Source of the DNA: Colias croceus
Lineage: Eukaryota > Arthropoda > Insecta > Lepidoptera > Pieridae
NCBI RefSeq assembly: GCF_905220415.1
Contig: NC_059540.1
Span: forward strand, 193,501 to 257,500
Direction: 5' to 3'
Length of the DNA stretch: 64,000 nt
Under the pieces are notes generated by a model. That model was not told where the DNA came from, did not search any database, and was given only the letters and a program-made list of their open reading frames with translations. A program made the position numbers and the translations under genes. Positions 48,545 to 60,402 of the stretch are shown piece by piece (within the stretch, counting starts at the first letter, position 1; every line of letters starts with the position of its first letter).

Positions 48545-48792
48545 TCCATACTAATATTATAAATGCGAAAGTATCTCTGTCTGTCTGTCTGTTACTCAAT
48601 CAAGCGATAAGTCATAACTACTGAACCAATTTGCATGAAATTTGGTATAGAGATATTTTGATATCCGGGAAAGGACATAGGCTACTTTTTACCCCGGGAA
48701 ATAGGATAGGTTTTATCCCGGAAATCCCACGGGAACGGGAACTATGCGGGTTTTTCTTTGAATGCGCGGGCGAAGCTGCGGGTGGAAAGCTA
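48545..48792 (+). mobile_element. Helitron-like element ending in GAAAGCTA
   Basis: CCATACTAATATTATAAATG, CTGTCTGTCTGTTACTCAAT, AACTACTGAACCAATTTGCA, ATCCGGGAAAGGACATAGGC, TTTATCCCGGAAATCCCACG and GCGGGTGGAAAGCTA give a near complete copy of the pair at 40.6-40.95 kb. The CTAG end is changed to CTAT. Confidence 0.7.
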
Positions 48793-50165
48793 TTTTTAAG
48801 TTTATCATAATTTAGAAACCTAAATTTAAAATTACAAAAATCTATTTTATCCTTACTAAAGTTATAATTTATGCGAAAGTACTTTTTATATATTTTCTCT
48901 GTTTGTGCAGACAATCTTTTCTCGTACGTAGCAAGAAGCAACGGAGTAATTTTTCACTATTATAAATGCAAAGGCGTAATGTTTATAACTTCCTTTCAAT
49001 TCACAACGGGGCTATATAACATTCTCGTATAGTTATTTCCCAGCTGCTTATCAAACGTCTCTCCCTTATCAGAGGCTGAGGATCACTCGTGCGAACTATC
49101 CCCGAGTGAATCACGTCTGATAAACTATTGCCCTTTTCTTGTGCGAGACAATGTATTAATTGTATTAAAGTGTATTTACGAAGCTTAGAGTATGTTATGC
49201 AGTTAGATGGAGAGCAAATGTAAACATCCATTATGAATTTATATTTTTTATTTCATATTATTCAGACCGCAGGTTCACTTGCATTGTCTTCTTTCTGTTA
49301 CGCATCTTCTACACATCTGATATGTAGCTATATTTTTTACAGTATTATAGTATGTGTATTTGTAAATAATTAATAAACAAAAAGCTGAAGTTTTAAGGGT
49401 TGGACTCATTAATTTAAATTAAAATTGTGCGTTAATTGCAATGCGATTCTGTAATTGAGACAAATTTATAGGCACGCGGTTAATACTAACGAGATCAGGT
49501 TTATCTCAACCGCAATTAAAAAAATCTGCGTAAATATAAAGTATTCATTTCTGTCGATACAAAGTAATGAATTAATCCCACATAAGGCTGGTCTTGCACT
49601 GTGGAAATTCGATTTTGAATCAAATGGTGCAACTTGGTCAAATTCATGTCGATTTTAAAATCTTATTTTCTTATAGAGAATCTAGCAAATAAACATTTCA
49701 GAACATTTTATTTTTGTAAATAATGCTTTCACTGTATTTTTAAAGCAACCCTTTTGATATTGTTTTCAGTAACATATTTTATTCTATGAAATCCTTCGTC
49801 CTGTATACATATACTAAACAATGCAATGCAATGCAAAGGTCAAGATAATGCAAAGTTCCAAGTTTCCAAAATTCCGATTAGCATAAGATCATACTATTCG
49901 GAATTTCTAACGCTTGTCCGTATCATTTCATCAGATCAATCTATACATACTCTGACTAATCGTAAATTCGTAACGCATTTTTATAAACTGTATGCACTTG
50001 CGAATTTAGAAGATAAATCCAACCATGTGTTTCATGCACACGTTACATGTGTTTATAAATTGTATGCGAATTGAGACGGTAAAGCCAGCCATGTACATAC
50101 ACTAACATGCAATTTAGTTTGTACCTAGTTTTAGTGTTATATTATCTATGGTCTGTACCGCCCTT

Positions 50166-50477
50166 ATCTGTCAATGAGTGACGTAGGCACGTGTGAATGG
50201 TAACCAGACCTCAGTCAGCTATTTGTTATCGCATCAGTCTTGCTATCAGAGCCCAAAGGGTCGCACGTGCGGCGTGTCGCTAAAAATTGTCGTAAAACAT
50301 CGTTTTTTACGTGTGACTGTGCGATATATTGAGAGTAAACAAAATATGGTGGTTTTTTGAGGAATGATAATAAGTGCATCGAACTGCAGTTTTTGTAGTC
50401 TTTTCTTATTTTTCTTGATTTCGAAAATGGAGTTTAAAATTGTAAATGAGGCTTGATGAAAAGGCTGTCGTTTTACT
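50166..50477 (+). promoter_or_regulatory. Candidate promoter and noncoding 5' exon
   Basis: Two CACGTG E-boxes (50188-50193 and 50264-50269) flank an arthropod-type initiator ATCAGT (TCAGT at 50234-50238). The following sequence is CpG-richer than the surroundings and reaches a strong donor ACT|GTAAGT (exon end 50477). Two short overlapping frames are present: ATG at 50427 stops at 50456, and a second ATG overlaps that stop (TGATG) and runs open to the donor in phase 1. Joining phase 1 directly to the rhomboid exon at 60403 would create a TGA, so another exon would be needed if this feeds that gene. Confidence 0.35.
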
Positions 50478-51198
50478 GTAAGTTTATCTTTTGTTTATTT
50501 ATCTAATCTTATCTAATAATTGTTGTATTTATCTAATAATTATTTTATCTTTTACCTACATTTCTACGACTTGAAGCAATGATTGAACATCGAGGTTTTG
50601 GATAGATACAAATAAAACGAAGGCAATGCAATATTTGAAAATAACAGAATTTCATTTTTCCATAATTTTTCTCTCAGAGGCAGTTTAATAAGTTTCACAC
50701 TATACCTATAAATAACCCATAGCTTATTTTTAAAATTTATCTTATATTTAGTCCTATTATGTGATAATTAATTTAACGTCTTTTAATTGAAAGTACCCGC
50801 CATTCACAGAAAAACGATCATATGTTTTTTTTTTTTATGAACTCGTGGTGTTATTTAGTGGAACCGATTAATTAATTATTGACTGATAGGGAGCACCAAC
50901 CAGCTCAATAGTGGCTGATCTTTTGGGAAATAGATAGCGATAATAATCCGTTTATAGTAATGTGTTTCAATTCTATGAAAAGTAAATAGGAATATATCAA
51001 TAAGAATACCTATGACTGATGAAGATGTGAATGTTTGTTATTTCATCATGACAGCGTTTTTATTCACTGTTAATAATATATGGTGTACACATGCAAAACA
51101 ATGTGTTTTGTGTCTTGTGTGAATAAATATTTAAAATAAATATCATAATCATCCGTTTATCTTCTGATGAATCTATCTATACAATTAATAAATCTGTC

Positions 51199-51285
51199 AA
51201 TTCTGTACATTGTAAATATTGAAAAAATAAATAGCTGGGGGTGTTACTGGATCGATACCAAACCCAAATATGTGATAAAAAAATT

Positions 51286-51322
<37 letters not shown>

Positions 51323-51506
51323 ATGTTCAGGCATCACGTGAAAACTAACGGTCCGATTTCGATGAAACTTGGTATAATTATACTTTATTATCCTGGGCAT
51401 AAAATAGGATAACTACTTTTTATCCCGGAAAAATACGTAGAAAAAAAAATCTTAACTTTTCTTAATTTTTCCGCGCGGACGGAGTCGCGGGCGGAAGCTA
51501 GTGTAT
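51199..51506 (+). mobile_element. Helitron-like element with (GTCT)n tract
   Basis: TTGAAAAAATAAATAGCTGG, GTTACTGGATCGATACCAAA, a GTCTGTCTGTCTGTCTGTCT tract, ACTAACGGTCCGATTTCGAT, GGCATAAAATAGGATAACTA, CCGCGCGGACGGAGTCGCGG and GCGGAAGCTAGTG run in the inverse order of the 36.45-kb copy. The 3' CTAG is intact. Confidence 0.75.
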
Positions 51507-53940
51507 AATATGAATGAATGAGATGATGGTAGGTTACACCTATCTCATAGCGGGTATAAGAAGAATGTAAAGAATAAAGAATCCTCATAGCTTTATTTGG
51601 ATATATTTATACATATTACCTTAATATTTGTAATATAACGTGTGTGTTTATTTCATTAAGAAAATTCCGCTCAATTATATACGCATAGCATGCTATAACA
51701 GTCATAAAAGGTATCAACCATACGTAGATATATGTTAGCTTTACTGTATCTCTTAAGGTCATATACCTAACACCTTTTTAGAATATGAATGCAGACTACC
51801 GCATAGTCTAGATTCTGGTGCAATATTTTATTCCACGAATTGCTATTTGCTAAAAACGCCAAAAAATTTAAGCTCGAAAGTTGTAAACAACTGTAACATA
51901 GTCTATAGTGACTTACGAATAAGAGGATTTAAGTTTGATCTGCAGTGTAATAACACAGAATAATAACTAGTAGCTGACTATACTAACATAGTGTTATATT
52001 ATCTGTGTTGTATTTTTTGTGCTGTTACTGTGCTTTTACATGCTAATGCACACTAGTAAAGCATATAATCTAAGTAGGTGCATGATTTGGTCCAGGCACA
52101 TAGGCTCTAAAATTAATCGAAATTAGGACATTGTTCCCATTTCACGTGGGTCAGTTTATAATATGTAAGTACATATATAAATAAACAGTTAAACTTTAAC
52201 CTTATAAAATATTAATGAAATAAACGTCACTTCCAAAACTACATCGATAACCGTATCTTTAATTTAAACAAAGGGCGCCTTATCTGCAAGGACATTAATT
52301 ATTATTGTACATTTGTACACTAATGCGGACACTAACTTGGTTTAATTTTTAGGCATTTTAACCGACTTCCAAAAATTAGGTTATCAATTTGACACGCATT
52401 TATTATATAATTATATATACCTAACCCAATATTATCCTAAGTCACCATAAAAATTATAAGTATTCGCGTTATCTATTTTGGGCTTTCACAAGGTGATTTC
52501 TGCGAATCAGTTAATCGGTTGGTTCTGTTTTTTTTTTGTTGCATTTAGAATTCCAAGAAAAATAGTGCAAATTTCCCAAAATTGATGATATGTCGATAAA
52601 AAAAAATGATTTTTTTTTAATTTATAAATATAAATTAAACTGGCACGAAAAGGTTTTGTAAGTATGTATTGAAAAGCTAGCTCATCCAGGTAAGAATAGT
52701 AAGGACCCGAACAGCGTGGTGGAAATTAACAACAAAGATACTTTTGTACAGAATGAGTATTTGTGGCGGGTTTATAATAAGCTATTGAATGTTTACCTTT
52801 ATTATAATAACCATACGAAGGGTATTGTTCTCGTAATAACTAAAATAACAAATGAATACTTCACTTACTGAACGGTTATGTGCAGTCCGCTTGAATACCA
52901 ATATTATTGTATATCCTATATTGTTTTAACAATGCACACTAAATTGAGTTTACATAGAAACGTATTTTAACTTCCCTGAATATTAATTGTATGCAGTGTA
53001 GTGTTTTGTTAAATATTTTATTATTCGTAATTTTTTTTTTCTATATTTGTAACTAGGTCAATGATTGATAAAAACGGCTTAATAGGAAATATGGTTTTGG
53101 GTACCATTTTTTTCCTTGAATCAATTTTAAATGTTTAATGTTTTGCTCTATTAAATTGCACTTATTTTGAACGAGATCCGCATAAATAATATTTATGATG
53201 GTGAGGATTATCCTTACAACCGCTGTCGCATAAATCTTTGACATTGTCACATTTTCAGAACATTTTTGTTATAGGTAACTTTTTCTTTGCGAAAGTTGTT
53301 TCCTGTTGGAAAGGAAAACTAAATACATTAATACAATAACATAAATATCTACAATAAGTTTGAAGGTTATGCAAGCTTAATATATTTTAGTTTCGTGCAT
53401 ATACCAAATAATATACGTTTATAGCCATAATATATTCGCACAGCCACAGTTGTATTCTTCGAGATATTAAAGCTATTTGTAAGTAGTTTGACTACTGTAT
53501 TCATAAAGTATAGGTATCTAATAGATCTATCATCTAAGTACATATAAAATATACCAGGGTGCTTGCTAGTATACAAATTTATAAGTTTATTATGTGTATG
53601 GTAATAAAATACGTCAATTAATGTAATTAGTTCAGCGGTAATGAGACACTTGAGGTCGACGCGCTAATTGAAAGGCTCGTAATAATGTGGTTATGACTTT
53701 TTGATTTCATCTAATCGAATGGATATGTTTTTTTTTTTATTTTAGTAATTATCTGCTCGTCTAGCCTGCGTCTATCAACTTAGGTGAATTGCCGTTTGAT
53801 AAGCTATCGGTGGAAAATATTTAATCAAAATCGATCTAGCTTTGTATTACAACAATTTATGTGCCGGCTGTACGAATAAATATTGATGTTGTGCCAAAAA
53901 TTAGTTGACGATGATTTTCAGTTCGGTAAGTTTGTTCATT
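51507..53940. other. AT-rich noncoding tract
   Basis: Only the short AACCGACTTC fragment at 52371 was recognised. No gene was seen. Confidence 0.4.
52371..52440. repeat. Fragment of the AACCGACTTC element
   Basis: AACCGACTTCCAAAAATTAG then GTTATCAATTTGACACGCAT matches the left end of the element at 23887-24145; the rest is lost. Confidence 0.5.
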
Positions 53941-53954
53941 GTTACCATGGCAAC
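53941..53954. promoter_or_regulatory. RFX-type X-box GTTACCATGGCAAC
   Basis: The 14-mer fits the RFX consensus GTNRCC...RGYAAC and differs by one base from the site at 43061. It is followed by GTACATTCACACGGCC. No promoter or exon is evident around it. Confidence 0.35.
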
Positions 53955-54360
53955 GTACATTCACACGGCCTAGGTAATCGGTCGTGTCAGTTTTGTACAA
54001 AATCTGGAAAAAAGGACAAGATTTATAAATTACCAATCAAATGATGAACGCGTTGTCTATAATTTAGTGACATATTTTATCGTAATTATCTATTGGAAGT
54101 ATAGGTGCTTCAGTGTGCATACTTTTTTAAACTCTAGGAGAAAACAACTGAACATAGTTTAATAATTAGTTTTATCATAAAGGAAATTATACTTTTTATC
54201 GCCAGATGAGTGGTGTTTAACTGCTAAGAGTATACTTAATTGATAGGACGATAAAAACCCATGGAGGGTTGTCGCGTAAAAGCCACAGGACAGTTCTTTG
54301 GCATATTATGTATTTAGATATAAGTTACATATTATGTAATATCGACATGATTTTAAAAGA

Positions 54361-54510
54361 GCAACTATGGAGTTTCTTGCCGGTTCTCCTCCATAGATAC
54401 TGCTTTCCGAATCGGTGGTAAATGTTAAAAATAATTTTGTAATGACGATTCGAAAGTGCTACTAAATAGTAGTCTAATTGAATAAATGAATGTTTGAGTT
54501 TGAGTTTGAT
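54361..54510 (+). repeat. LINE 3' end with TTTGAG-type tail, plus strand
   Basis: TTGCCGGTTCTCCTCCATAG, CTGCTTTCCGAATCGGTGGT, ATGACGATTCGAAAGTGCTA and a tail GAATGTTTGAGTTTGAGTTT is a familiar 3' terminus of a lepidopteran non-LTR element. The upstream body is gone. Confidence 0.65.
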
Positions 54511-54947
54511 GATTGAATATAATCTGTATCTTCATAATAACAGTCAAATTCCTATACAAAACTGGTACTTGATAGTTGCAAAAGTACTTCCCACAACTAA
54601 CCTTCAAACCGCATATTCTATCGTAACTAAGTACAACCCATGAAACATATTTTATAAAGCGATACATTCACAGGCTTTCAATAGAAAAACTATTTACATA
54701 ATTTTATTGCTCTCATTTATGGGCGAATACACTCAAGGGTAATAATTTTTATCTCGTGAATAGCGTTTAATGCGAACAGATACTCGTACATACTTTATTA
54801 TTTACGACCGAATGTAAATCATTGGAGGGAAGTCGATTTATTTTCTCTTTGACCTTCGCCTTGGCTTCTACAGTTCAACACGTTGAGGAGATTTGATTTG
54901 TGCTGTCTATAAATATTTGCGTAACGGAGCATTTACACCGAGCGAAC

Positions 54948-55062
54948 ATAGAGCTAGAGAATTCTTTCGTGATCTTTTAGTGTAAACGAAAACTTATATT
55001 CAGCGTTGTTCAGTATTGAAAAGAACAACGAAAGAATGCTCTATGCCAGTTTACACTAAAAG
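54948..55062. repeat. Interleaved inverted repeats
   Basis: CATAGAGC...ATTCTTTCGT (54948-54971) pairs with ACGAAAGAATGCTCTATG (55029-55046). CTTTTAGTGTAAAC (54974-54987) pairs with GTTTACACTAAAAG (55049-55062). CGTTGTTC (55004-55011) pairs with GAACAACG (55023-55030). The first two pairs cross each other, so they cannot form one simple hairpin. Confidence 0.6.
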
Positions 55063-55342
55063 AATTTCACATAGTGGCTACATGGGTTAGAATAAGCATT
55101 CGCTTGATTGATCTTAATCACTAAATGCACCATAAGATGTAATCATGTTCGTGTTCATACGTTTTGTAAAAATGACATGTAGATATGCAGAGATAAGCGC
55201 ATCAGGGACGAAACTGTTTGTTGTTGAGACAAGATGTGTGAAGTGTGTGTGCGATTAAGGGGAAATAGACGTGTCTATATAAAGTGAGATTACTTATTAA
55301 TATTATATATGCATAATTTTCTGTCCATGGATGTTTATTTTT

Positions 55343-55434
55343 AAACTCAAACTCAAACATTTATTTATTCAATTGGACTACTTTTAGTAGCACTTTCGAA
55401 TCGTCATTACATAATTATTTTTAACATTTACCAT
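55343..55434 (-). repeat. LINE 3' end, minus strand copy
   Basis: AAACTCAAACTCAAACATTT, TAGCACTTTCGAATCGTCAT and AATTATTTTTAACATTTACC are the reverse complement of the 3' end at 54361-54510. The two together form an inverted repeat with arms of about 92 bp separated by about 830 bp. Confidence 0.65.
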
Positions 55435-57656
55435 TTTACTATAGAAAAACGTATGTAGGTAGTGATTGCCTGTCTGAAAGTGAAGTGTTTGCTTTTATCT
55501 CATCAGTGAATAAATACATAGATTATAATGACGCAATAAAAAGTTTTTTCTGAATGGTGTACGTCAATTTTGGTACCTTTTGCGTCAATGCAATAATTCA
55601 TTACCATGCAGATAAAATAAACAACTATTACGAGAATATGATATTTTGTTAGGAAATTCTATAGAATCGCAGCGGTTTTCCTCGTTATTCGGAATTGAAT
55701 GTTTTCGCGTATCTATAATATTATGACCTTACAATGACATGGCCATGGCACTTGGTATGATGAACATCTGCCGAAGTCTTAAAGACTTAAACTTAAATCC
55801 CTGAATAGATTACAATTTTTAATGAAAAGATACTATTTTTTTTTGTAGTTTTGTTTAATCACAATTGCTAACAAGGACTAGTAGCAATAGAAAGCTCAGT
55901 AACATAATATGATTGAGATTGACACAGGTGAGGGTCGTGCCCGATTAAAGCTAAGCAAGTCAGTTGTAAGCGGCTTGTTAAACCAATTACGGGTCAATTA
56001 CAAACGAATGCATGTTTGTATGCAAATAGATGTGTGTACAGTGTGGGTGGTCTATTGTTTTCCTGCAAGTCTATAGAATATGTTGGTACAAGGGCTTTGG
56101 ACGGCGTAATCTACCATGCCGATGATGTTTGAGTTCGTACATGTCATATTTTACTGTTGTAATATTTTTTAGAAATACGCGTTGTATCATGATTTTTCCT
56201 TTACCAAAGGGATCAGTCAATAAAGTGAAGATTTTTTTTTAATGTAAGGCATAACATGCTCATAATAATTGATAATGCGATCATGGGACTGAACATGAGT
56301 CGCCGCCTCATGATCGAATAATTTTTTAAATTTGTTTTATGATTCCAATTATAGTCTAGTATATCATCCTGTAAAAAACAGTAAGTTTAGTAAACACTAT
56401 TGTCCCCATTACCAAATTTCCACTACGACGGCTTTTCCCTCACCCAACACTAATGAAAATCAATGAGGTTAGTCACTGACCTAATAAGGTACTTACTAAA
56501 GTATTCCCATAGGGCCACAAAATGGCATGTTTTATGTTTCTTTAGAAACAAGGAAACTGTGACTAATAGTTACTAGATTTATTTTGTGTTTACGTACGTA
56601 CTATAATTTTAACGTTATCCTGCTCCTTACGTGCCATCAGACATACAAAGTATATTATTTTCATACAGGAAAAATATTAGGAAAATGACTAAATCGTTAG
56701 CAAAAACTTATTATGTAACAATCTTAACCTGAATATGTATGTCCCAGTTCTTAAAAAGTATGCACAGAATAACACATTTTTCATATATTTGAATCTAGGG
56801 GCATTGAAAGAGGAATATTATATAGCTTGTTTACCTACCTATGAAATAAGTTATTCAATACGTCTACCTCATTATATGCATGCATATTTATTATGACTAA
56901 AGCAAGCGTGGCTAAAAAGGCTATCTCCATCACGAAATACACCGCGAATATTAAGTGTTGGCACTAATTACACTAAATGTATGGTGTTGGTGCATTAGTG
57001 TGCGTCTTGCATAGCAAACACATCCCGATAATAAGTGAATTGTGCATCGCAAAATGGGTGTGGTGGACCGCACCACGTGGGCATATACTCATTAATTGAT
57101 TTTGCGTGTAAAAGCTATAACTGAATTTCAAACAAGCGATGGTTTATAATTCTGCGTGAGCGTTAGATCTTGAGGGATGTTAGTTGGTAATTTATATTAT
57201 GTAGGTACCCATTATTTTATTGATTTTTAATGCATATTATAAAGGCGTACTATCATGTGCGGAATGAAATATGATCAATAAGTCATCATCAATTATGTCC
57301 TGTTATGAGTATGTACTTGTTTGTCTGTTTGTAATTAGGACTTAGGTAGGTTTCCTTTAATTTTTTATTTATTTTAATACAATAATAATAGAAAAATCCA
57401 TGTGCACTTTTCTTTAATAAATTGTTTATAAACAATAGTATAAATGCGTGAAATGTTTAAAAATTATTTTATACTATTCCTTTTAAATATAAACAAATAT
57501 AGGACAAAATAATGATATATTCAGAAATGTAACACGTCATTAAGTTCCTGTAAATTGTAATCCCATTGGGGTCAATTATCTTTCGTAATATACGTGCAGA
57601 TATCACGTGTCGCGCCTCACGGTTTTCAGAATGTGATTCATTCAAATAACACACAA
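55435..57656. other. AT-rich noncoding tract
   Basis: A weak hairpin (GCGATCATG...CATGATCG) lies near 56278-56318 and an octamer-like ATGCAAAT near 56020. No gene was recognised. Confidence 0.4.
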
Positions 57657-57658
57657 TA

Positions 57659-58778
57659 ATTGAAGCATTGGGTGCAACAAGGGCGTATGTTGTAAAATAG
57701 AGTTTCGAGAAAAATGATAATGAAAGTTGTAATGCCTTACATTATTTTAATACTTATAATTTGACTTACATTTACTGTATAATTTCTTAGACCCATGATT
57801 TAGCAAAAAGATGAAGGTATTATGATTATTTTGAAAAAATCAGAAATATCATAAAATCAATTTTTTTTAACTTGTGTTATCCGCCCTTGTTGCACCCAAC
57901 TGGTAAAACAGATAGGACGTTAATTTTGCTATTGATTTTGCGTTGAAAATAAAATAAGAAATGTAAGTTAATGTGTATTTATTACAACCACCGTTCAAAT
58001 ATTCAACTTAATCATTTTTTCTGACTTTCGTGGTTTTAATCAGATTCATCAAAATCGACTTTTCTACTACTCTTAACTATTCTTAACCGTTTTTCCGAGA
58101 TTTTTAGTAGCGACAGTAATTAACTTTCTGCAAATGTTTATCTTTAATCCGTCTACTGTTAAAAAGTATTTCCATTATCTCGTTTCAACTTATCAGGCCC
58201 AACATTTTCTCTCAACTTTAACACTTTTTCTAAACACGACATTATGAGGGTATCTTGCTGCGCATTGTCACCTATGTTTCAAAAGTTACAAAAAAATCTT
58301 CTCTGTGCATTTTTTTGGAACAACACGTGGTAATATGTTTACAAACTTTTCTAGGCTTCCTTCCTTGAGCTGATGTATATTCTTCACCAAAACTTCTCTA
58401 ACTTTCGGCACGTTTTTTTTTCACATGTTTTCATTCTTCACCTTCTTTCTTCCCCTTTTTTTGAGGGGCTCATGTTCGCTCTGGTCAGCATCTGATCTTA
58501 AGTCACTTGAATCACTCGTTTCAATCATTTTTTACACAATAAGTTTTTACAAACTGCAGACAGGTCGTAAAGGGTTCGAATTTAAACGCACTTTTGATAT
58601 CTATGCAATAAGGGCGTAGTGCCACCTTTGACATTATTGATTCTCACGCCATCAAAAAGCGGCTGATCTAAACAAGTTTTCGGGATACGAAACTAGATGG
58701 CTCTGTGCATGTTTTGATGTAATAACATCAAAACGGACTTTGGGTACCGAACGCCCTTGTTGCTCCCAATGCTTCAAT
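57659..58778 (-). mobile_element. 1.12-kb TIR DNA transposon of unassigned superfamily
   Basis: The left end ATTGAAGCATTGGGTGCAAC... (57659) and the reverse complement of the right end (58778) agree over about 28 bases with one mismatch (GGGTGCAAC versus GGGAGCAAC), reaching AAGGGCG. TA flanks both ends (57657-57658 and 58779-58780), consistent with a TA duplication, although AATT could be argued because the ends are locally palindromic. A third copy of the terminal motif, CGCCCTTGTTGCACCCAA, lies inside at about 57882-57899. The minus strand inside carries a degenerate coding region (about 58021-58527). No name could be given to the family. Confidence 0.75.
58021..58527 (-). pseudogene. Degenerate transposase-like gene with a cysteine-rich N-terminal module
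   Basis: Reading the minus strand from an ATG near 58527 gives MIETSDSSDLRSDADQ followed by a basic stretch LKKRGRKKVKN, then a stop. In other frames the similarity to one protein type continues: FGEEYTSAQGRKPRKVCKH, CCSKKMHREDFFV, then GDNAQQDTLIMSCLEKV, then YFLTVDGLKINICRKL. These blocks appear in the order I expect for the N-terminal region of a large group of uncharacterised insect proteins with a GEEY...GK...C..KC motif and a following YFL..NG..I.VCR block, generally found in repeated genes. At least three frameshifts or stops interrupt it, so it is a pseudogene. Its position inside a TIR element suggests it was that element's transposase or cargo. Catalytic acids were not seen. Confidence 0.55.
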
Positions 58779-58780
58779 TA

Positions 58781-60402
58781 ATTGTTCATTAGATTTGCAT
58801 AAATAGAAGCGGCCTTAGCGGCTCAAGATATTAATATGGTATTTCCTCGATTTAACCACAAACTCGAAAACCCATGAAGGTTGCTTGTTTATTATTTTAC
58901 AGGTACAAGTTTGTCTATTTAGATACTGTAAACTATTTGTATGTAGTGAATTTGATTGTAACTGATTACTTATAATAAGTAATAATCAACGCTGGACTAC
59001 ACGTCTAGCTGAAGATTTGATTTAGTGTTGAAAATGTTTTGTATATTTAATGAGAATTTTCTGCCATTCTTGTTTGCTTTTATATTACGTTGTATGACGC
59101 TACAAATATTATATTATTTTTACAACTTACCTTTATTTATCAAGAACTTAAAAGTTGAAACGGCTTATACCAAAAAACAGTAATACTGACATAGGTTTAT
59201 TAAATAAAGTTGGCTTAAAAAGCTGTTTTAATCTCAAATGAAGATAAAAATATAATAATAATGACTGTTTATTAAATTCTTAATTAATTCTTAAAGTCCA
59301 CTTGACTGTGTATGGTTAATATTCAATTGATTGTTTTTTTTTTCTTTCTTTGCACAAAAGCTCTGATATCGTACTCTATCGTAATCGTATCAACAACAGT
59401 AATGTCACAGTAATATTGTCATATTATATTTTCGTGGTTTTATTATTTATATTTTATACTACCGTTGAACGAACAGATTTGTAGTCTACAAATAAATATA
59501 CGGAAGACTGGCAACTAACTCTGAAAAGCTTGAAATTGTGCCAGTATTTCGAATCAAGGGCTATATTTATGATAAACATTTATTATAGTATTAAAATAAC
59601 TGTTATAAAATATATTTAAACTATGTTTCATCATTAAAATTTTAATACCATCTAAGTATATGGCGTTCAGTTGGTATAAAAATCCGACACTTTTGAAGCT
59701 AAATATGAATAAAGAGCACCTCGGAAATGATAAGAATAAACGCTTATTACTCGGGATCACGGTAAATCTCTGCAACTACTCGATAGTAAACCGCAACAAT
59801 AAATACGGACAAACTGTTTCCCGTTATATTAATATAGAGGGAATTCCTCAACAAATCCAAATATAGTTTTCCTATGTGTGAGGTATATATTTGATGGTTT
59901 CTGTATGTGGGGTCACTTTGTCGACAGGCGCTCAAGGCGATGCTGTGACATGATCTTCTATGGAAGATGACAAGGGGATTGAACGACAGAGAAAATGGCT
60001 CCACACGCGGAGGATTGCGAAGAGGTTATTTATGTTTATTTTTTTGCCAATATTATTTTACTCTATGATAAAATCCGATTATCGGTTCATGTTATTCTGT
60101 ATTCACATTCAAATTATTTGGTTAACAGTTGAAATTAATTTAATTAAAACTAGAAAAAAAAATGTTTATATTATCCAAAATATTCACATGTAGGTATATA
60201 AATAGAATGTAGAGTCTTAATTTTGTGATTATTTTTTCGCTTTAACCCATTTCTTTCTTGATCTCAGCTCATATAATATGTTTTATGTGTCATTGCTATC
60301 TATAGAATTGTAACAACCCTGTTACACATGTTATTCCTAAACTAACTTTACGATCTTTCTTTTTATGAACATATATGCTAAATTAGTTTACTCGATCTAC
60401 AG
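58781..60402. other. Noncoding tract upstream of the first visible rhomboid exon
   Basis: A GC-richer patch at about 59910-60030 contains ATGGAAGATGACAAGGGGAT and ends at an AG|GTTATT. Its frame would end in phase 2 and cannot join the phase-0 exon at 60403, so I do not call it an exon. Otherwise AT-rich; this is likely intron. Confidence 0.4.

Noticed and set aside
59960..60193. ATG-started frame MEDDKGIERQRKW as rhomboid N-terminus
   Set aside because: Its only nearby donor is weak and in phase 2, while the next exon needs phase 0; the frame then runs into AT-rich intron-like sequence.
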